DNA from: an uncultured Sulfitobacter sp.
GTDB taxonomy: Bacteria > Pseudomonadota > Alphaproteobacteria > Rhodobacterales > Rhodobacteraceae
Direction of reading: 5' to 3'
Assembly (NCBI GenBank): GCA_947501805.1
Contig: CANMXJ010000011.1
Coordinates: 1 to 64,000, forward strand
DNA length: 64,000 bases
Shown here: positions 20,436 through 28,674 of the stretch, in pieces
Position numbering within the stretch: the first letter of the stretch is position 1
Layout: every line of letters starts with the position of its first letter
Translations under genes and position numbers: made by a program
Notes under the pieces: generated by a model
Database searches by the model: none
The model's input: only the letters and a program-made list of their open reading frames with translations
Told to the model about the DNA's origin: nothing

Positions 20436-20999
20436 TCAAAGGTGTGTCCGGATGCTGTCGCGGAGTCTGCGCAAATGAAAAGCAAGCCAGACGAAGAGTA
20501 TCCCGAAGGCCACGGCAAAAAATCCGATGAGCCAGGCCAGCGTGATCACACCGGCCTGCGGCAACGCAATCAAAAGGCCCCCAAACAGAATCGAGAGCAA
20601 GCCGCTGGCAATCAACACCCATTCACCGGTGATTTCGTGGCGTATCTGAAAGGCCAGTATGATCCGCAACAGCCCGCCGGCCACTGCCCATGCGGCAATG
20701 AACATCAACAGGACCAACACGGTGATACCCGGCCAGAACAAGGTCAAAAGACCAACGACTATCCCCAGTGCCGATTCTAGAACCAGCGGCCAGACCCGAC
20801 CCATACGATCGCGGTGGCGCACAGCATCGATCAGACCGAAGACACCATCGACCAGAACAAAAACCCCGAAAAAGATCACCAGTACGGCGAGTGTCAGCCC
20901 GGGCCATACAAACGCCATGATGCCAAACCCAATGGCAGCAATGCCGCGCAGCAAGAAAATCCACCAGCTGCGTTGCAGGTAATCGAGCATGTCATACAT
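20436..20999 (-). CDS. hdeD: HdeD-like (DUF308) membrane protein
   Basis: A 187-residue protein with about six hydrophobic segments and the WWIFLLRGIAAIGFGIMAFVWPG opening typical of HdeD/DUF308 proteins (quoted here as a marker). E. coli HdeD is linked to acid resistance at high cell density; its molecular role is unknown. The ATG at 20999 follows GAGGAG by ~10 nt. It lies 4 bp after the arcC stop and 36 bp before the SDR start, within the arc-atp run. Placement between an alkalinising arginine pathway and an ion-pumping ATPase fits pH or membrane-energy homeostasis, which is inference. Confidence 0.85.
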   Translation of the reverse strand: MYDMLDYLQRSWWIFLLRGIAAIGFGIMAFVWPGLTLAVLVIFFGVFVLVDGVFGLIDAVRHRDRMGRVWPLVLESALGIVVGLLTLFWPGITVLVLLMFIAAWAVAGGLLRIILAFQIRHEITGEWVLIASGLLSILFGGLLIALPQAGVITLAWLIGFFAVAFGILFVWLAFHLRRLRDSIRTHL

Positions 21000-21003
21000 T
21001 TGC

Positions 21004-21930
21004 TTATGTCTCCTCGTCTGATGTATCGGGCATTACGCGGGTTCCGGCCCGCCCGGCCAGAATGTCGACGGCCTGATCCAGCCTTCCGATCCCTGCCAGT
21101 CCGCCGTATGCGGCGAACCCCGCCGCCGCGAGCATCTTGGGGCCCATCGAACCTTCAGGCAGATCAAGGCCAAACGCCTCTTGTGGGGACAGGCTGGCGA
21201 TGCGTGACTGCTCTGGCTTGCCAAAATCGCGGTAAACCGCATCGACATCCGTCAGCAACAAAAGGGCGTCCGCGTCCAGTTCCTTTGCCAGCAACGCACT
21301 TGCCGCATCCTTGTCAATCACGGCTTCGACGCCAACAAGGCTGCCGTCGGGCTGCCGCAGAACCGGAATCCCTCCTCCGCCACCACAGATCACGATCACG
21401 TCCTGATCCAGCAAAAGCCGGATCACCCGCATGTCGGGTATCTCTTGCGGTGCGGGCGATGGCACCACGCGCCGCCACTTGTCGCCGTCCTGCGCGATTG
21501 TCCAGCCTGCCGCCCGGGACAGGGATTCTGCCACGCCACTTTCATAGACCGGACCAATGAACTTGGTTGGTCTTTCGAATGCGGGATCCTCGGGATCAAC
21601 CACAACTTGCGTCAGCAGTGTGGCAACCGCCTGCTCGTGATCAAGCGCGTTTTCAAGCTCCTGCTCGATGATATAGCCGATCATGCCTTCGGTTTTTGCC
21701 CCCAACAAATCAAGCGGGTAAACCTGTGCAGGATCATAGGCCGCCCCCTTCAGCGCAAGCAGCCCGATCTGCGGGCCATTGCCGTGGGTTATGACCAGTT
21801 GATGTCCCGCGCGCACGATCTGCGCCAGCGCCTTGGCCGCGATCACCACGTTGTCGCGCTGGTTTTGTGCCGTCAAAGGCTGACCGCGTTTCAAAAGCGC
21901 ATTGCCCCCGAGGGCTGCAACAACCAGCAT
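21004..21930 (-). CDS. arcC: Carbamate kinase
   Basis: A 308-residue amino-acid-kinase-fold enzyme that converts carbamoyl phosphate and ADP to ATP, CO2 and ammonia, the energy-yielding last step of the arginine deiminase pathway. Visible signatures: VVAALGGNALLKRG at the N-terminus, THGNGPQIG, CGGGGGIPV and VIDKDAASALLA. The ATG at 21930 lies 3 bp after the stop of the carbamoyltransferase gene. It completes an arcA-arcB-arcC set in direct succession. Confidence 0.93.
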   Translation of the reverse strand: MLVVAALGGNALLKRGQPLTAQNQRDNVVIAAKALAQIVRAGHQLVITHGNGPQIGLLALKGAAYDPAQVYPLDLLGAKTEGMIGYIIEQELENALDHEQAVATLLTQVVVDPEDPAFERPTKFIGPVYESGVAESLSRAAGWTIAQDGDKWRRVVPSPAPQEIPDMRVIRLLLDQDVIVICGGGGGIPVLRQPDGSLVGVEAVIDKDAASALLAKELDADALLLLTDVDAVYRDFGKPEQSRIASLSPQEAFGLDLPEGSMGPKMLAAAGFAAYGGLAGIGRLDQAVDILAGRAGTRVMPDTSDEET

Positions 21931-21933
21931 GGC

Positions 21934-22935
21934 CTAGCCCCCCAATGTGGCGACAAGAACCGCCTTGATCGTGTGCATCCGGTTTTCCGCCTGATCGAAA
22001 ACAATCGAAGTCGGGCTTTCGAAAACCTCTTCGGTGACTTCCATCGCGTCAATTCCGAACTTTTCCTGAATGTCCTTGCCTACCTGCGTATCGGCATTGT
22101 GGAATGCCGGTAGGCAATGCATAAATTTGGCGCGGGGATTGCCGGTCTGCGCCATCACGTCACCATTGACCTGATAGGGCTTGAGCAAGTCGATCCGCTC
22201 GGCCCATTTTTCCTTGGACTCGCCCATCGACACCCAAACGTCCGTGTAGACGAAATCGGCCCCCTTCACGGTTTTGGCCACATCATCGCTCAGCGTGATA
22301 CGCGCGCCGGTTTCTTGCGCAATTTTCTCAGCTTCGGTCTGGATGGCCTGTTCCGGCCAAAGGCTACGGGGCGCGCACAGGCGCACATCCATGCCCATCT
22401 TGGCCCCGCCGATCAACAAGCTGTCCCCAATATTGTTGCCCGCATCGCCCAAAAAGCAATACGAGGTTTCCCGCAGGGGCTTGTCGCAATGCTCTTGCAT
22501 CGTCAGGAAATCGGCAAGGATCTGTGTCGGATGGAATTCATCCGTCAGCCCGTTGTAGACGGGCACGCCAGCCCAATCGGCCAGTTCCTGCACGATCTCT
22601 TGCCCGAAACCGCGATATTCGATCGCGTCATAAACCCGCCCAAGCACACGGGCGGTGTCCTTTACGGTTTCCTTGTGCCCGATATGCGTACCGCTTGGCC
22701 CCAGATATGTGACTGTCGCACCCTGATCATGCGCCGCCACCTCAAAGCCGACGCGGGTGCGGGTACTGTCTTTTTCAAAGATCAGCGCAATTTCCTTGCC
22801 GCGCAAGGTCGGCACTTCGGTACCGGCATATTTTGCCGACTTGAGATCCGCTGACAGCTTTAGAAGAAATGCGATTTCTTGCGGTGTGAAGTCTCGCAGC
22901 GTCAGAAAGTGCCGGTTTTTCAAGTTGAACGCCAT
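21934..22935 (-). CDS. arcB: Ornithine carbamoyltransferase, probably catabolic
   Basis: A 333-residue transcarbamoylase. Carbamoyl-phosphate loop STRTR at 57-61, HCLPAFH near 275, and the [12 protein letters not shown] segment. Length (333, versus ~310 for biosynthetic ArgF) and position between arcA and arcC indicate the catabolic form, which phosphorolyses citrulline to ornithine and carbamoyl phosphate. AGGAG eight bases before the ATG at 22935. Whether it also serves biosynthesis depends on whether a second argF exists elsewhere. Confidence 0.92.
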   Translation of the reverse strand: MAFNLKNRHFLTLRDFTPQEIAFLLKLSADLKSAKYAGTEVPTLRGKEIALIFEKDSTRTRVGFEVAAHDQGATVTYLGPSGTHIGHKETVKDTARVLGRVYDAIEYRGFGQEIVQELADWAGVPVYNGLTDEFHPTQILADFLTMQEHCDKPLRETSYCFLGDAGNNIGDSLLIGGAKMGMDVRLCAPRSLWPEQAIQTEAEKIAQETGARITLSDDVAKTVKGADFVYTDVWVSMGESKEKWAERIDLLKPYQVNGDVMAQTGNPRAKFMHCLPAFHNADTQVGKDIQEKFGIDAMEVTEEVFESPTSIVFDQAENRMHTIKAVLVATLGG

Positions 22936-22947
22936 TGGTCTTTCTCC

Positions 22948-24177
22948 TCAGACTGCATCACGGATGGTCGGGCAAGACATGCAGCGGCTGCCGCCCCTGC
23001 CCCGACCAAGTTCGGCGCCTGGCAGCTCAAGCACCTCGATCCCTTCGGCACGCAGAGCCACATTGGTGTCATCGTTGCGGTCATATCCCATGACCACGCC
23101 AGGACGCAGGGCAAGTACGTTATTACCATCGTTCCACTGCTCGCGGGCTTGCTCGAACGGGTCGGAGCCACCGGTGGGGATGACCTTGAGTTTCTTGAAG
23201 CCCATGACATCGGCAACCACATCGAACATGGGTCGGCTGTCATGGCGCATATCCAAAGGTTTACTCCCCTCACCGGGGTGCAGATCATAGCAGGTCATTT
23301 CGTCGGCCACCTCTTTGAAGCTGGTCACAACATCGCCGCCACAAAACGTGAACACAGTATCAAGGTGCATGGCCGCACGGGATTTGGGCATCTGGCAAGC
23401 GATGACACGCTCGGCACGTTCCTGATCAAACAATGCCTGCGCCAGAAGACCCACGGCTTGCGGGGATGTACGCTCGCCCATGCCCACCAGAACAACCCCG
23501 TTGCCGACGGGCATCATGTCGCCCCCCTCCAACGTGGCAAGGCCATAGTCCTCAAGGGGATCGCCCCAGATCACGTCAGTCTTTCCAGCGAATTTCGGAT
23601 GGAACCTGTAAATCGCTGCCGTCAGCAGTGTCTCGGGGCGGCGTGCTTGCCAGAACATCGGGTTCAGCGTCACGCCGCCATAAATCCACGCAGAATTATC
23701 ACGTGTGAACAGGAAGTTGGGCAGCGGCGGCAGGATAAAGCCGTGCTTGCCCAAGTAAGCGCCCAGCATGCTTTCTGTATCGAACGGGACATCCGAAACG
23801 GTCAGCCCGCCGATCAGGAATTTTGCCAATTCCGCGCTTGGCAGCTCATCCATCCAGTCCCGCAATGCGCGTTCCATCCCGACACCGACATGAATGGCCG
23901 CAATGCGGTGATCCAACACCCACTTGCGCGCGTCCGCGTTTTCCATTGTCTCGGCCAGCAGCGCACCTGTCTCAAGCACCTCGACTCCCTCGCCGCGCAT
24001 CCCTGCGGCAAAATTGTCGTGATCCTTCTGGGCCTGCTTGACCCAGAACACATCATCAAAAAGCAGGTCCTTGCAGTTCTCCGGGGTCAACCTGCGATGG
24101 GCAAGACCGGGGCGGCACACAATGACCTGACGCAATGTGCCTGTTTCCGAATGAACGCCAAGTGTGAGGTCAGACAT
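22948..24177 (-). CDS. arcA: Arginine deiminase
   Basis: A 409-residue guanidino-modifying enzyme that hydrolyses arginine to citrulline and ammonia. Signature regions: [47 protein letters not shown], and the C-terminal GGSRCMSCP with nucleophile C399. Length fits the family (~405-420). It is 12 bp upstream of arcB and downstream of the YfcC-type transporter, in the order seen in many arc operons. Confidence 0.94.
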   Translation of the reverse strand: MSDLTLGVHSETGTLRQVIVCRPGLAHRRLTPENCKDLLFDDVFWVKQAQKDHDNFAAGMRGEGVEVLETGALLAETMENADARKWVLDHRIAAIHVGVGMERALRDWMDELPSAELAKFLIGGLTVSDVPFDTESMLGAYLGKHGFILPPLPNFLFTRDNSAWIYGGVTLNPMFWQARRPETLLTAAIYRFHPKFAGKTDVIWGDPLEDYGLATLEGGDMMPVGNGVVLVGMGERTSPQAVGLLAQALFDQERAERVIACQMPKSRAAMHLDTVFTFCGGDVVTSFKEVADEMTCYDLHPGEGSKPLDMRHDSRPMFDVVADVMGFKKLKVIPTGGSDPFEQAREQWNDGNNVLALRPGVVMGYDRNDDTNVALRAEGIEVLELPGAELGRGRGGSRCMSCPTIRDAV

Positions 24178-24192
24178 GGGGTTTCCTTTCGC

Positions 24193-25641
24193 TCAAAGGA
24201 TCGCAGCAATGCTGAGAACGGCGGAGATAAAAATCAGCAGGATCAGCAGCAAAGGCCAGATGAAGACCAGCCAGCGGTCATAGGAGACCCGCCCGATGGC
24301 AAGGCCGCCGATCACCACCGCCGATGTAGGCGTGATTAGGTTCACCAGACCGCTGGCCGATTGATAGGCCGTTACAACCAGATCCCGTCCCACCCCGGCA
24401 AAGTCCGCCAGAGGGGCCAGAATTGGCATCGACAACACCGCCAGTCCCGATGTCGATGGCACGAGGAAACTCATGCCGACTTCGATCCAGAACATCAAAT
24501 TGATGAAGGCCAGATTGCCAAGTCCGGCAAGTGTCTGTTCGGCGCTGTGCAGGATGGTGTCCGCAATCAGGCCTTGCTCCATGATGACAACAATGCCCCG
24601 CGCAAGACCGATGATCAGGGCCACGCCCAGCAGATCGCGCGCGCCGTCGACAAAGCTGCCGGTAAGTTTCTTTTCACCCAAACGCCCAATGACACCTACG
24701 ATAATGGCCGCCCCGAGGAACAACGCCCCCATGCGGGCCATCCACCACCCCTGAAGGGCCACGCCCCAGATCATGACGCCAAAAGTGACGGCAAAAAGAA
24801 CAAGGATTATCTTTTGCGTGCCGCTCAGGGTCTCGTCGGGATCAGTCTTGTCAGCATCGGCCAGAAACAAGCGACGGTGTGCCGCGATTTGCCTGGCAAC
24901 AATCGAACGGGAAGGATCAGCCTTTACCCGCCCTGCGTAGCGCATCACATAGGCGGCACAAATGGCCAAGCCACCCAACAGAATGATCAGGCGCAGCCAG
25001 ATACCATCGGTGAAAGGAATACCTGCGGCATTGGATGCGATGACCGTGGCAAACGGGTTGATTGTCGATCCCAGCACCCCGATACCGGCCCCGATCAAAA
25101 TAATCGCCACACCGGTGACCGCATCATAACCTGCGGCAATCATCACCGGAATAAGGATCGCGTAAAAAGCAAGCGTTTCCTCGGCCATGCCATAGGTCGT
25201 GCCGCCAAGGGCAAAGAGCACCATCATGATCGGGATCATCCAGATCTCGCGTCCCTTCATGCGCGCCATGGCGCTACGAATACCGGTATCAATAGCCCCG
25301 GTTGCGTTCACAACGCCCAAAAATCCACCCAGAAGCAGCACGAAAAGTGCAACATCAATGGCATTGGCGGCATAGCTGTCTGGGTTGTAGAACCCTGCAA
25401 TCGGGGCAAGCATCACCTCGACAAACCCTTGAGGGTTCGCCTCGACCTCCGCGTAGGTACCGGCCACCGCGATTTCGCGGCCAACATCATCATTCATCAC
25501 GCGTTCGTATTTCCCTGCCGGAATAATCCAGGTCAGCGCCGCAACAACAATGATCAACCCGAAGAGGATCGAATAGGCGGTTGGAAATCGCGAGGAGAGA
25601 TCCTGTTCAGGATCTGTCGGCGCGAGCGTTTCGTCAGCCAT
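24193..25641 (-). CDS. YfcC-family membrane transporter, probable arginine/ornithine exchanger
   Basis: A 482-residue polytopic protein (about 12 segments) of the YfcC/DcuC-like carrier family. Visible: TAYSILFGLIIVVAALTWIIPAG at the N-terminus, a cytoplasmic loop around 230-270, and SFLVPSTSGLAVLSMPILAP, the hallmark substrate region. YfcC members next to arcA are commonly assigned as arginine/ornithine antiporters (ArcD-like), but this is context, not proof. It is the first gene of the run, so transcription of arc, hdeD, sdr and probably atp starts here. Two FNR-like palindromes lie upstream (25704-25717 and 25757-25770). Confidence 0.85.
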   Translation of the reverse strand: MADETLAPTDPEQDLSSRFPTAYSILFGLIIVVAALTWIIPAGKYERVMNDDVGREIAVAGTYAEVEANPQGFVEVMLAPIAGFYNPDSYAANAIDVALFVLLLGGFLGVVNATGAIDTGIRSAMARMKGREIWMIPIMMVLFALGGTTYGMAEETLAFYAILIPVMIAAGYDAVTGVAIILIGAGIGVLGSTINPFATVIASNAAGIPFTDGIWLRLIILLGGLAICAAYVMRYAGRVKADPSRSIVARQIAAHRRLFLADADKTDPDETLSGTQKIILVLFAVTFGVMIWGVALQGWWMARMGALFLGAAIIVGVIGRLGEKKLTGSFVDGARDLLGVALIIGLARGIVVIMEQGLIADTILHSAEQTLAGLGNLAFINLMFWIEVGMSFLVPSTSGLAVLSMPILAPLADFAGVGRDLVVTAYQSASGLVNLITPTSAVVIGGLAIGRVSYDRWLVFIWPLLLILLIFISAVLSIAAIL

Positions 25642-25676
25642 GGGAGCCTCCGTCTTTGTTGCGGGGAAACAAGATC

Positions 25677-25717
25677 AGTTTATCTGCGCGGCTGTCGGGC
25701 GCATTAACCCGCGTTAA
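25677..25717 (-). promoter_or_regulatory. Candidate FNR/DNR-type class II promoter of the arc-atp run
   Basis: TTAACCCGCGTTAA at 25704-25717 is a perfect palindrome with 5-4-5 spacing. On the minus strand TAAACT (25677-25682) is centred 31 bp from the box centre, close to what a class II site at -41.5 needs. The predicted start would be near 25669, about 28 bp before the first codon. The half-sites (TTAAC) differ from canonical TTGAT, so the cognate regulator is uncertain. Confidence 0.45.
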
Positions 25718-25756
25718 CCAACCACGTCCCGTGGCCTCCGTGCTTCTTTGCAAGCA

Positions 25757-25770
25757 TTGATGAAGGTCAA
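25757..25770 (+). promoter_or_regulatory. FNR/DNR-like box between the arc operon and the phasin gene
   Basis: TTGATGAAGGTCAA matches TTGAT-N4-ATCAA with one mismatch. Its centre is 71 bp upstream of the phasin GTG. GTATGG around 25791-25796 is at about the right distance for a plus-strand -10. It may also help the divergent arc promoter from ~120 bp. Confidence 0.6.
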
Positions 25771-25834
25771 TGCGGCCGCATCTCAGAGTGGTATGGGAGA
25801 CCCAAGACCCATTTATGGAATGAAAGGAAATCCC

Positions 25835-26281
25835 GTGGCTAAGTCAGACAAAAAAGCGACTGCAAATTCAGCAGAAGATGCCTTGAACGCAGCACAAGGA
25901 ATGTTCAGCGCTAATCCGGTTTTTCAACCGCCGGCGATGCACTTCCTGATGGCGCAAGGGCCAATTCAGGACGGCATGCGCGAAGAAGCCGAGAAGTTTT
26001 CGGCGGCATGGTTCAAACGCCGCGAAGATGCGTCGCGCGCGCTTATGGATGCCGCAGTGAAGATGTCGACCGACGGTCTGAAAAACCCTGTTACTGCGAT
26101 GAAGATATTCACCGACTGGCAAGCAGGCGCAATGGAGCGGATCGCCGAAGATGCAAAAGACTGCACACAAATGGTGACACGCTGCGCAGAAAATCTCGTC
26201 AAACAGGAGATTGATGCGGTGGACGAGGTGTCAAAGAGCACTCACGTGTTCGAGAAATCCCGCCACGCCACGCCGGTTTAA
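25835..26281 (+). CDS. Phasin-like granule-associated protein
   Basis: A 148-residue, mostly helical, amphipathic protein (ALMDAAVKMSTDGLKNPVTAMKIFTDW, quoted in part, then AMERIAEDAKDCTQMVTRC). Length and helix pattern match phasins, which coat polyhydroxyalkanoate granules, and a PHA synthase gene lies 2.4 kb away. The start is set at GTG 25835 because AAAGGAA lies six bases upstream; ATG at 25820 is possible. Transcribed away from the arc run and preceded by an FNR-like box. The family call is moderate because phasins are poorly conserved. Confidence 0.65.
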   Translation: MAKSDKKATANSAEDALNAAQGMFSANPVFQPPAMHFLMAQGPIQDGMREEAEKFSAAWFKRREDASRALMDAAVKMSTDGLKNPVTAMKIFTDWQAGAMERIAEDAKDCTQMVTRCAENLVKQEIDAVDEVSKSTHVFEKSRHATPV

Positions 26282-26344
26282 GCGTTAGACATGGCCTCTC
26301 GCCCCGTTCAAACCTTGGCTTGGTAATCCATTAAACGCGGGCCA

Positions 26345-26381
26345 TAAAAACAAAACGCCATGGCACAAACAGCCAAGGCGT
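26345..26381 (-). terminator. Rho-independent terminator of the phaC-pta-ackA operon
   Basis: On the minus strand ACGCCTTGGC (from 26381) pairs with GCCATGGCGT (to 26355), one mismatch, with a 7-nt loop, followed by TTTTGTTTTT. It lies ~115 bp after the ackA stop. It also sits just beyond the convergent phasin stop and could stop that transcript less efficiently. Confidence 0.7.
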
Positions 26382-26494
26382 AAACGCGGTGCGGATAGAC
26401 GAAAAAGGTCACCGAATTGCATCATCAGGCTGCCCGCATTTTCGCCGTTCAGACATGGACACTGAGGTCACAGGTGCGCCGTTGCAACGTTGGC

Positions 26495-27688
26495 TTATCG
26501 CGATGCAAGCAGGTTATAGGCCCGTCGCGCCAGAACCCGTTCTTCATCAGTAGGGAGCATCATAACCGGCAGGCGGCTTTGCTCTGTGGTTAGAAAAGGG
26601 CCGCCCGCGCTGTTTGCCGACGGGTCCAGCTCCGCGCCCAGCCACGCGAGTTCCTGAACCAGGCGTTCTCGCAGGGCGGGGATATGTTCGCCCATTCCTC
26701 CGGTCAGAACAACCGCATCTACACCTCCAAGTGCTGCTGCCAGCGAACCGAAATTGCGCCCGCATTGATAGACAAAGAAATCCACCGCCTCGGCAGCCGC
26801 TGCACGGTCGCTGGCCAATAGATCGTTCATTTCACCCGTGATCCCCGACACGCCCAGCAGGCCGGAACGTTCGTACAGCATATCGCGCACCTCCGCCGGG
26901 CTGTGTCCGCGATCCATGATCAGATGCAGCACGACTCCGGGATCAAGCGCGCCGCAGCGCTGCCCCATCGGCAGGCCGTCAAGCGCTGTCAGCCCCATCG
27001 TGGTTGCAACACTGCGCCCGTCTTTCAGCGCACACATACTGACCCCGTGACCCAGTTGCGCCACGATGATCCGCTTTGTTGCCAACTCTGGATAGCTTCG
27101 TTCCAGTTTATGCGCGATGTAGTCATAGGACAGCCCATGAAATCCATAACGCAGAATGCCATCGTCGGTCAGCTCACGCGGCAGGCCGAATATCTGTGCA
27201 ACACGCGGCTGGGTGCGGTGAAACGCGGTGTCAAAACAGGCGATCTGGGGGATGTCTGGATAGTGTTCTTGCACGCGTCGGATCGGGCGCAGGTTGTGTG
27301 GTTGATGGCTTGGTGCCAGCACTTGCAGTTCTAGCAGTTCCGCCACAATGGCATCGTCGATCAAAATCGGTGCTGCATAATCTGGTCCGCCATGCACAAT
27401 CCGGTGCGAAAAAGCGGCAATCGTGCCAAGATCAGACAGATCGTCCAGACGCGCGAACATATGGGTCAACGCTTCGGGGTGGGCACGATCAACACTTGTC
27501 GGCACCCCCAGATCTGTTTCAACTTGTGTCCCTGCGTCCAGATCTTTGGCGCTCAGGATCATACCGTTTGGCAAGCCGCGAATATGGAAATTTCTGATCT
27601 GAAGCGGGCCGCCTTCGGTCATCCGGAAAACGCCACATCGCAGGCTGCTTGATCCGGCATTGAAGGTTACAACAAGTCTTTCAGCCAT
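26495..27688 (-). CDS. ackA: Acetate (or propionate/butyrate) kinase
   Basis: A 397-residue member of the acetate kinase family: FNAGSSSLR near the N-terminus, HRIVHGG, FDTAFHRT, YGFHGLSYDYI, and GLTALDGLPMGQRCGALDPG. It interconverts acyl phosphate plus ADP and carboxylate plus ATP. The usual LGNGAS loop reads LGHGVS. It overlaps the phosphotransacylase gene by 8 nt and is the last gene of the phaC operon, giving a route from acyl-CoA to ATP under poor respiration. Substrate range cannot be fixed from sequence. Confidence 0.9.
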   Translation of the reverse strand: MAERLVVTFNAGSSSLRCGVFRMTEGGPLQIRNFHIRGLPNGMILSAKDLDAGTQVETDLGVPTSVDRAHPEALTHMFARLDDLSDLGTIAAFSHRIVHGGPDYAAPILIDDAIVAELLELQVLAPSHQPHNLRPIRRVQEHYPDIPQIACFDTAFHRTQPRVAQIFGLPRELTDDGILRYGFHGLSYDYIAHKLERSYPELATKRIIVAQLGHGVSMCALKDGRSVATTMGLTALDGLPMGQRCGALDPGVVLHLIMDRGHSPAEVRDMLYERSGLLGVSGITGEMNDLLASDRAAAAEAVDFFVYQCGRNFGSLAAALGGVDAVVLTGGMGEHIPALRERLVQELAWLGAELDPSANSAGGPFLTTEQSRLPVMMLPTDEERVLARRAYNLLASR

Positions 27689-28646
27689 CTGTCTTTTTCC
27701 TGTTTTTTTGTGCGGCTACCAAACACAACAGCGCGGCAGATGCGCAGCGTTGTTCTACCGTGTCGGCCCGGCTGGTCAGTGCAATCGGGACCGCAGCCCC
27801 CATGACGATACCTGCCGTTTCGGCGTTTGCCAGATAATCCAGATCCTTGACCAGAATATTGCCTGACACCAGATCAGGCACAATCAGGATATCGGCCTGC
27901 CCCGCAACCGGTGACACGATTCCCTTGATCGCTGCGGCTTTCGGTGAAATCGCGAGATCCATTGCAAGCGGCCCGTCTACATCCGCACCTGAAATCGTCC
28001 CGCGATCGGCCATCTTGCAGATCGCCGCTGCAAAGATTGTCGACTCGATCTTCTCGTTGATATTCTCGGAGGCGGACAGCAGCGCAACCTTGGGCCGCTC
28101 GATCCCAAGCGCATGTGCGAGGTCAATGGCATTGCTGGTGATATCACGCAATGTCGAGAGGTCCGGCCGGATGTTGATTGCCGCGTCCGATACAAAAAGC
28201 AGCCTGTCGTAACTGGCAACATCCACGGCAAAGACATGGCTGATCCGGCGTCCTGTACGCATCGCTTTGTCCGAGATAATAGCTTGCATCAAGAGTTTGG
28301 TTTTCAAAGCACCTTTCATCAGGCCACCCACCTTGCCCGCGCGCGCCAGATCGACTGCGGTCTTGGCGGCACTTTCTGGCGTGTTTGCTTCGATGATCTG
28401 TGTCTTGCCCAGATCAACGCCTGCACTCTCCGCTACCTGCCGAATCTTCCCTGCATCCCCGATCAACACGGCCTCGATCAGGCCCCTTTTCTGGCTTTCC
28501 AGCGCGCCCGTCAGGCTTGGCCCGTCCTGTGGCCACACCACGGCGACCTTAACCGGATCAAATGTGCTCGCGAGTTGTTCCAGACGGTCCAAGCGGTCCG
28601 GACGCCATGCTTTGCGCGCTGGCGCATCTGTGTCCTCGTTCTTCAT
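27681..28646 (-). CDS. pta: Phosphate acetyl/butyryltransferase
   Basis: A 321-residue protein of the short Pta/Ptb family: KVAVVWPQDGPSL, GGLMKGALKTKLLMQAII, HVFAVDVASYDRLLFVSDAAINI (quoted in part), and the C-terminal GAAVPIALTSRADT. It converts acyl-CoA and phosphate to acyl phosphate and CoA, feeding AckA next door. The short form lacking the DRTGG regulatory domain is common with PHA genes. ATG at 28646; the preceding phaC stop is 28 bp upstream. Gene symbol could equally be ptb. Confidence 0.87.
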   Translation of the reverse strand: MKNEDTDAPARKAWRPDRLDRLEQLASTFDPVKVAVVWPQDGPSLTGALESQKRGLIEAVLIGDAGKIRQVAESAGVDLGKTQIIEANTPESAAKTAVDLARAGKVGGLMKGALKTKLLMQAIISDKAMRTGRRISHVFAVDVASYDRLLFVSDAAINIRPDLSTLRDITSNAIDLAHALGIERPKVALLSASENINEKIESTIFAAAICKMADRGTISGADVDGPLAMDLAISPKAAAIKGIVSPVAGQADILIVPDLVSGNILVKDLDYLANAETAGIVMGAAVPIALTSRADTVEQRCASAALLCLVAAQKNRKKTDG

Positions 28647-28674
28647 CCCCTGCCCCTTTGTCCTTGTCGTCTGA

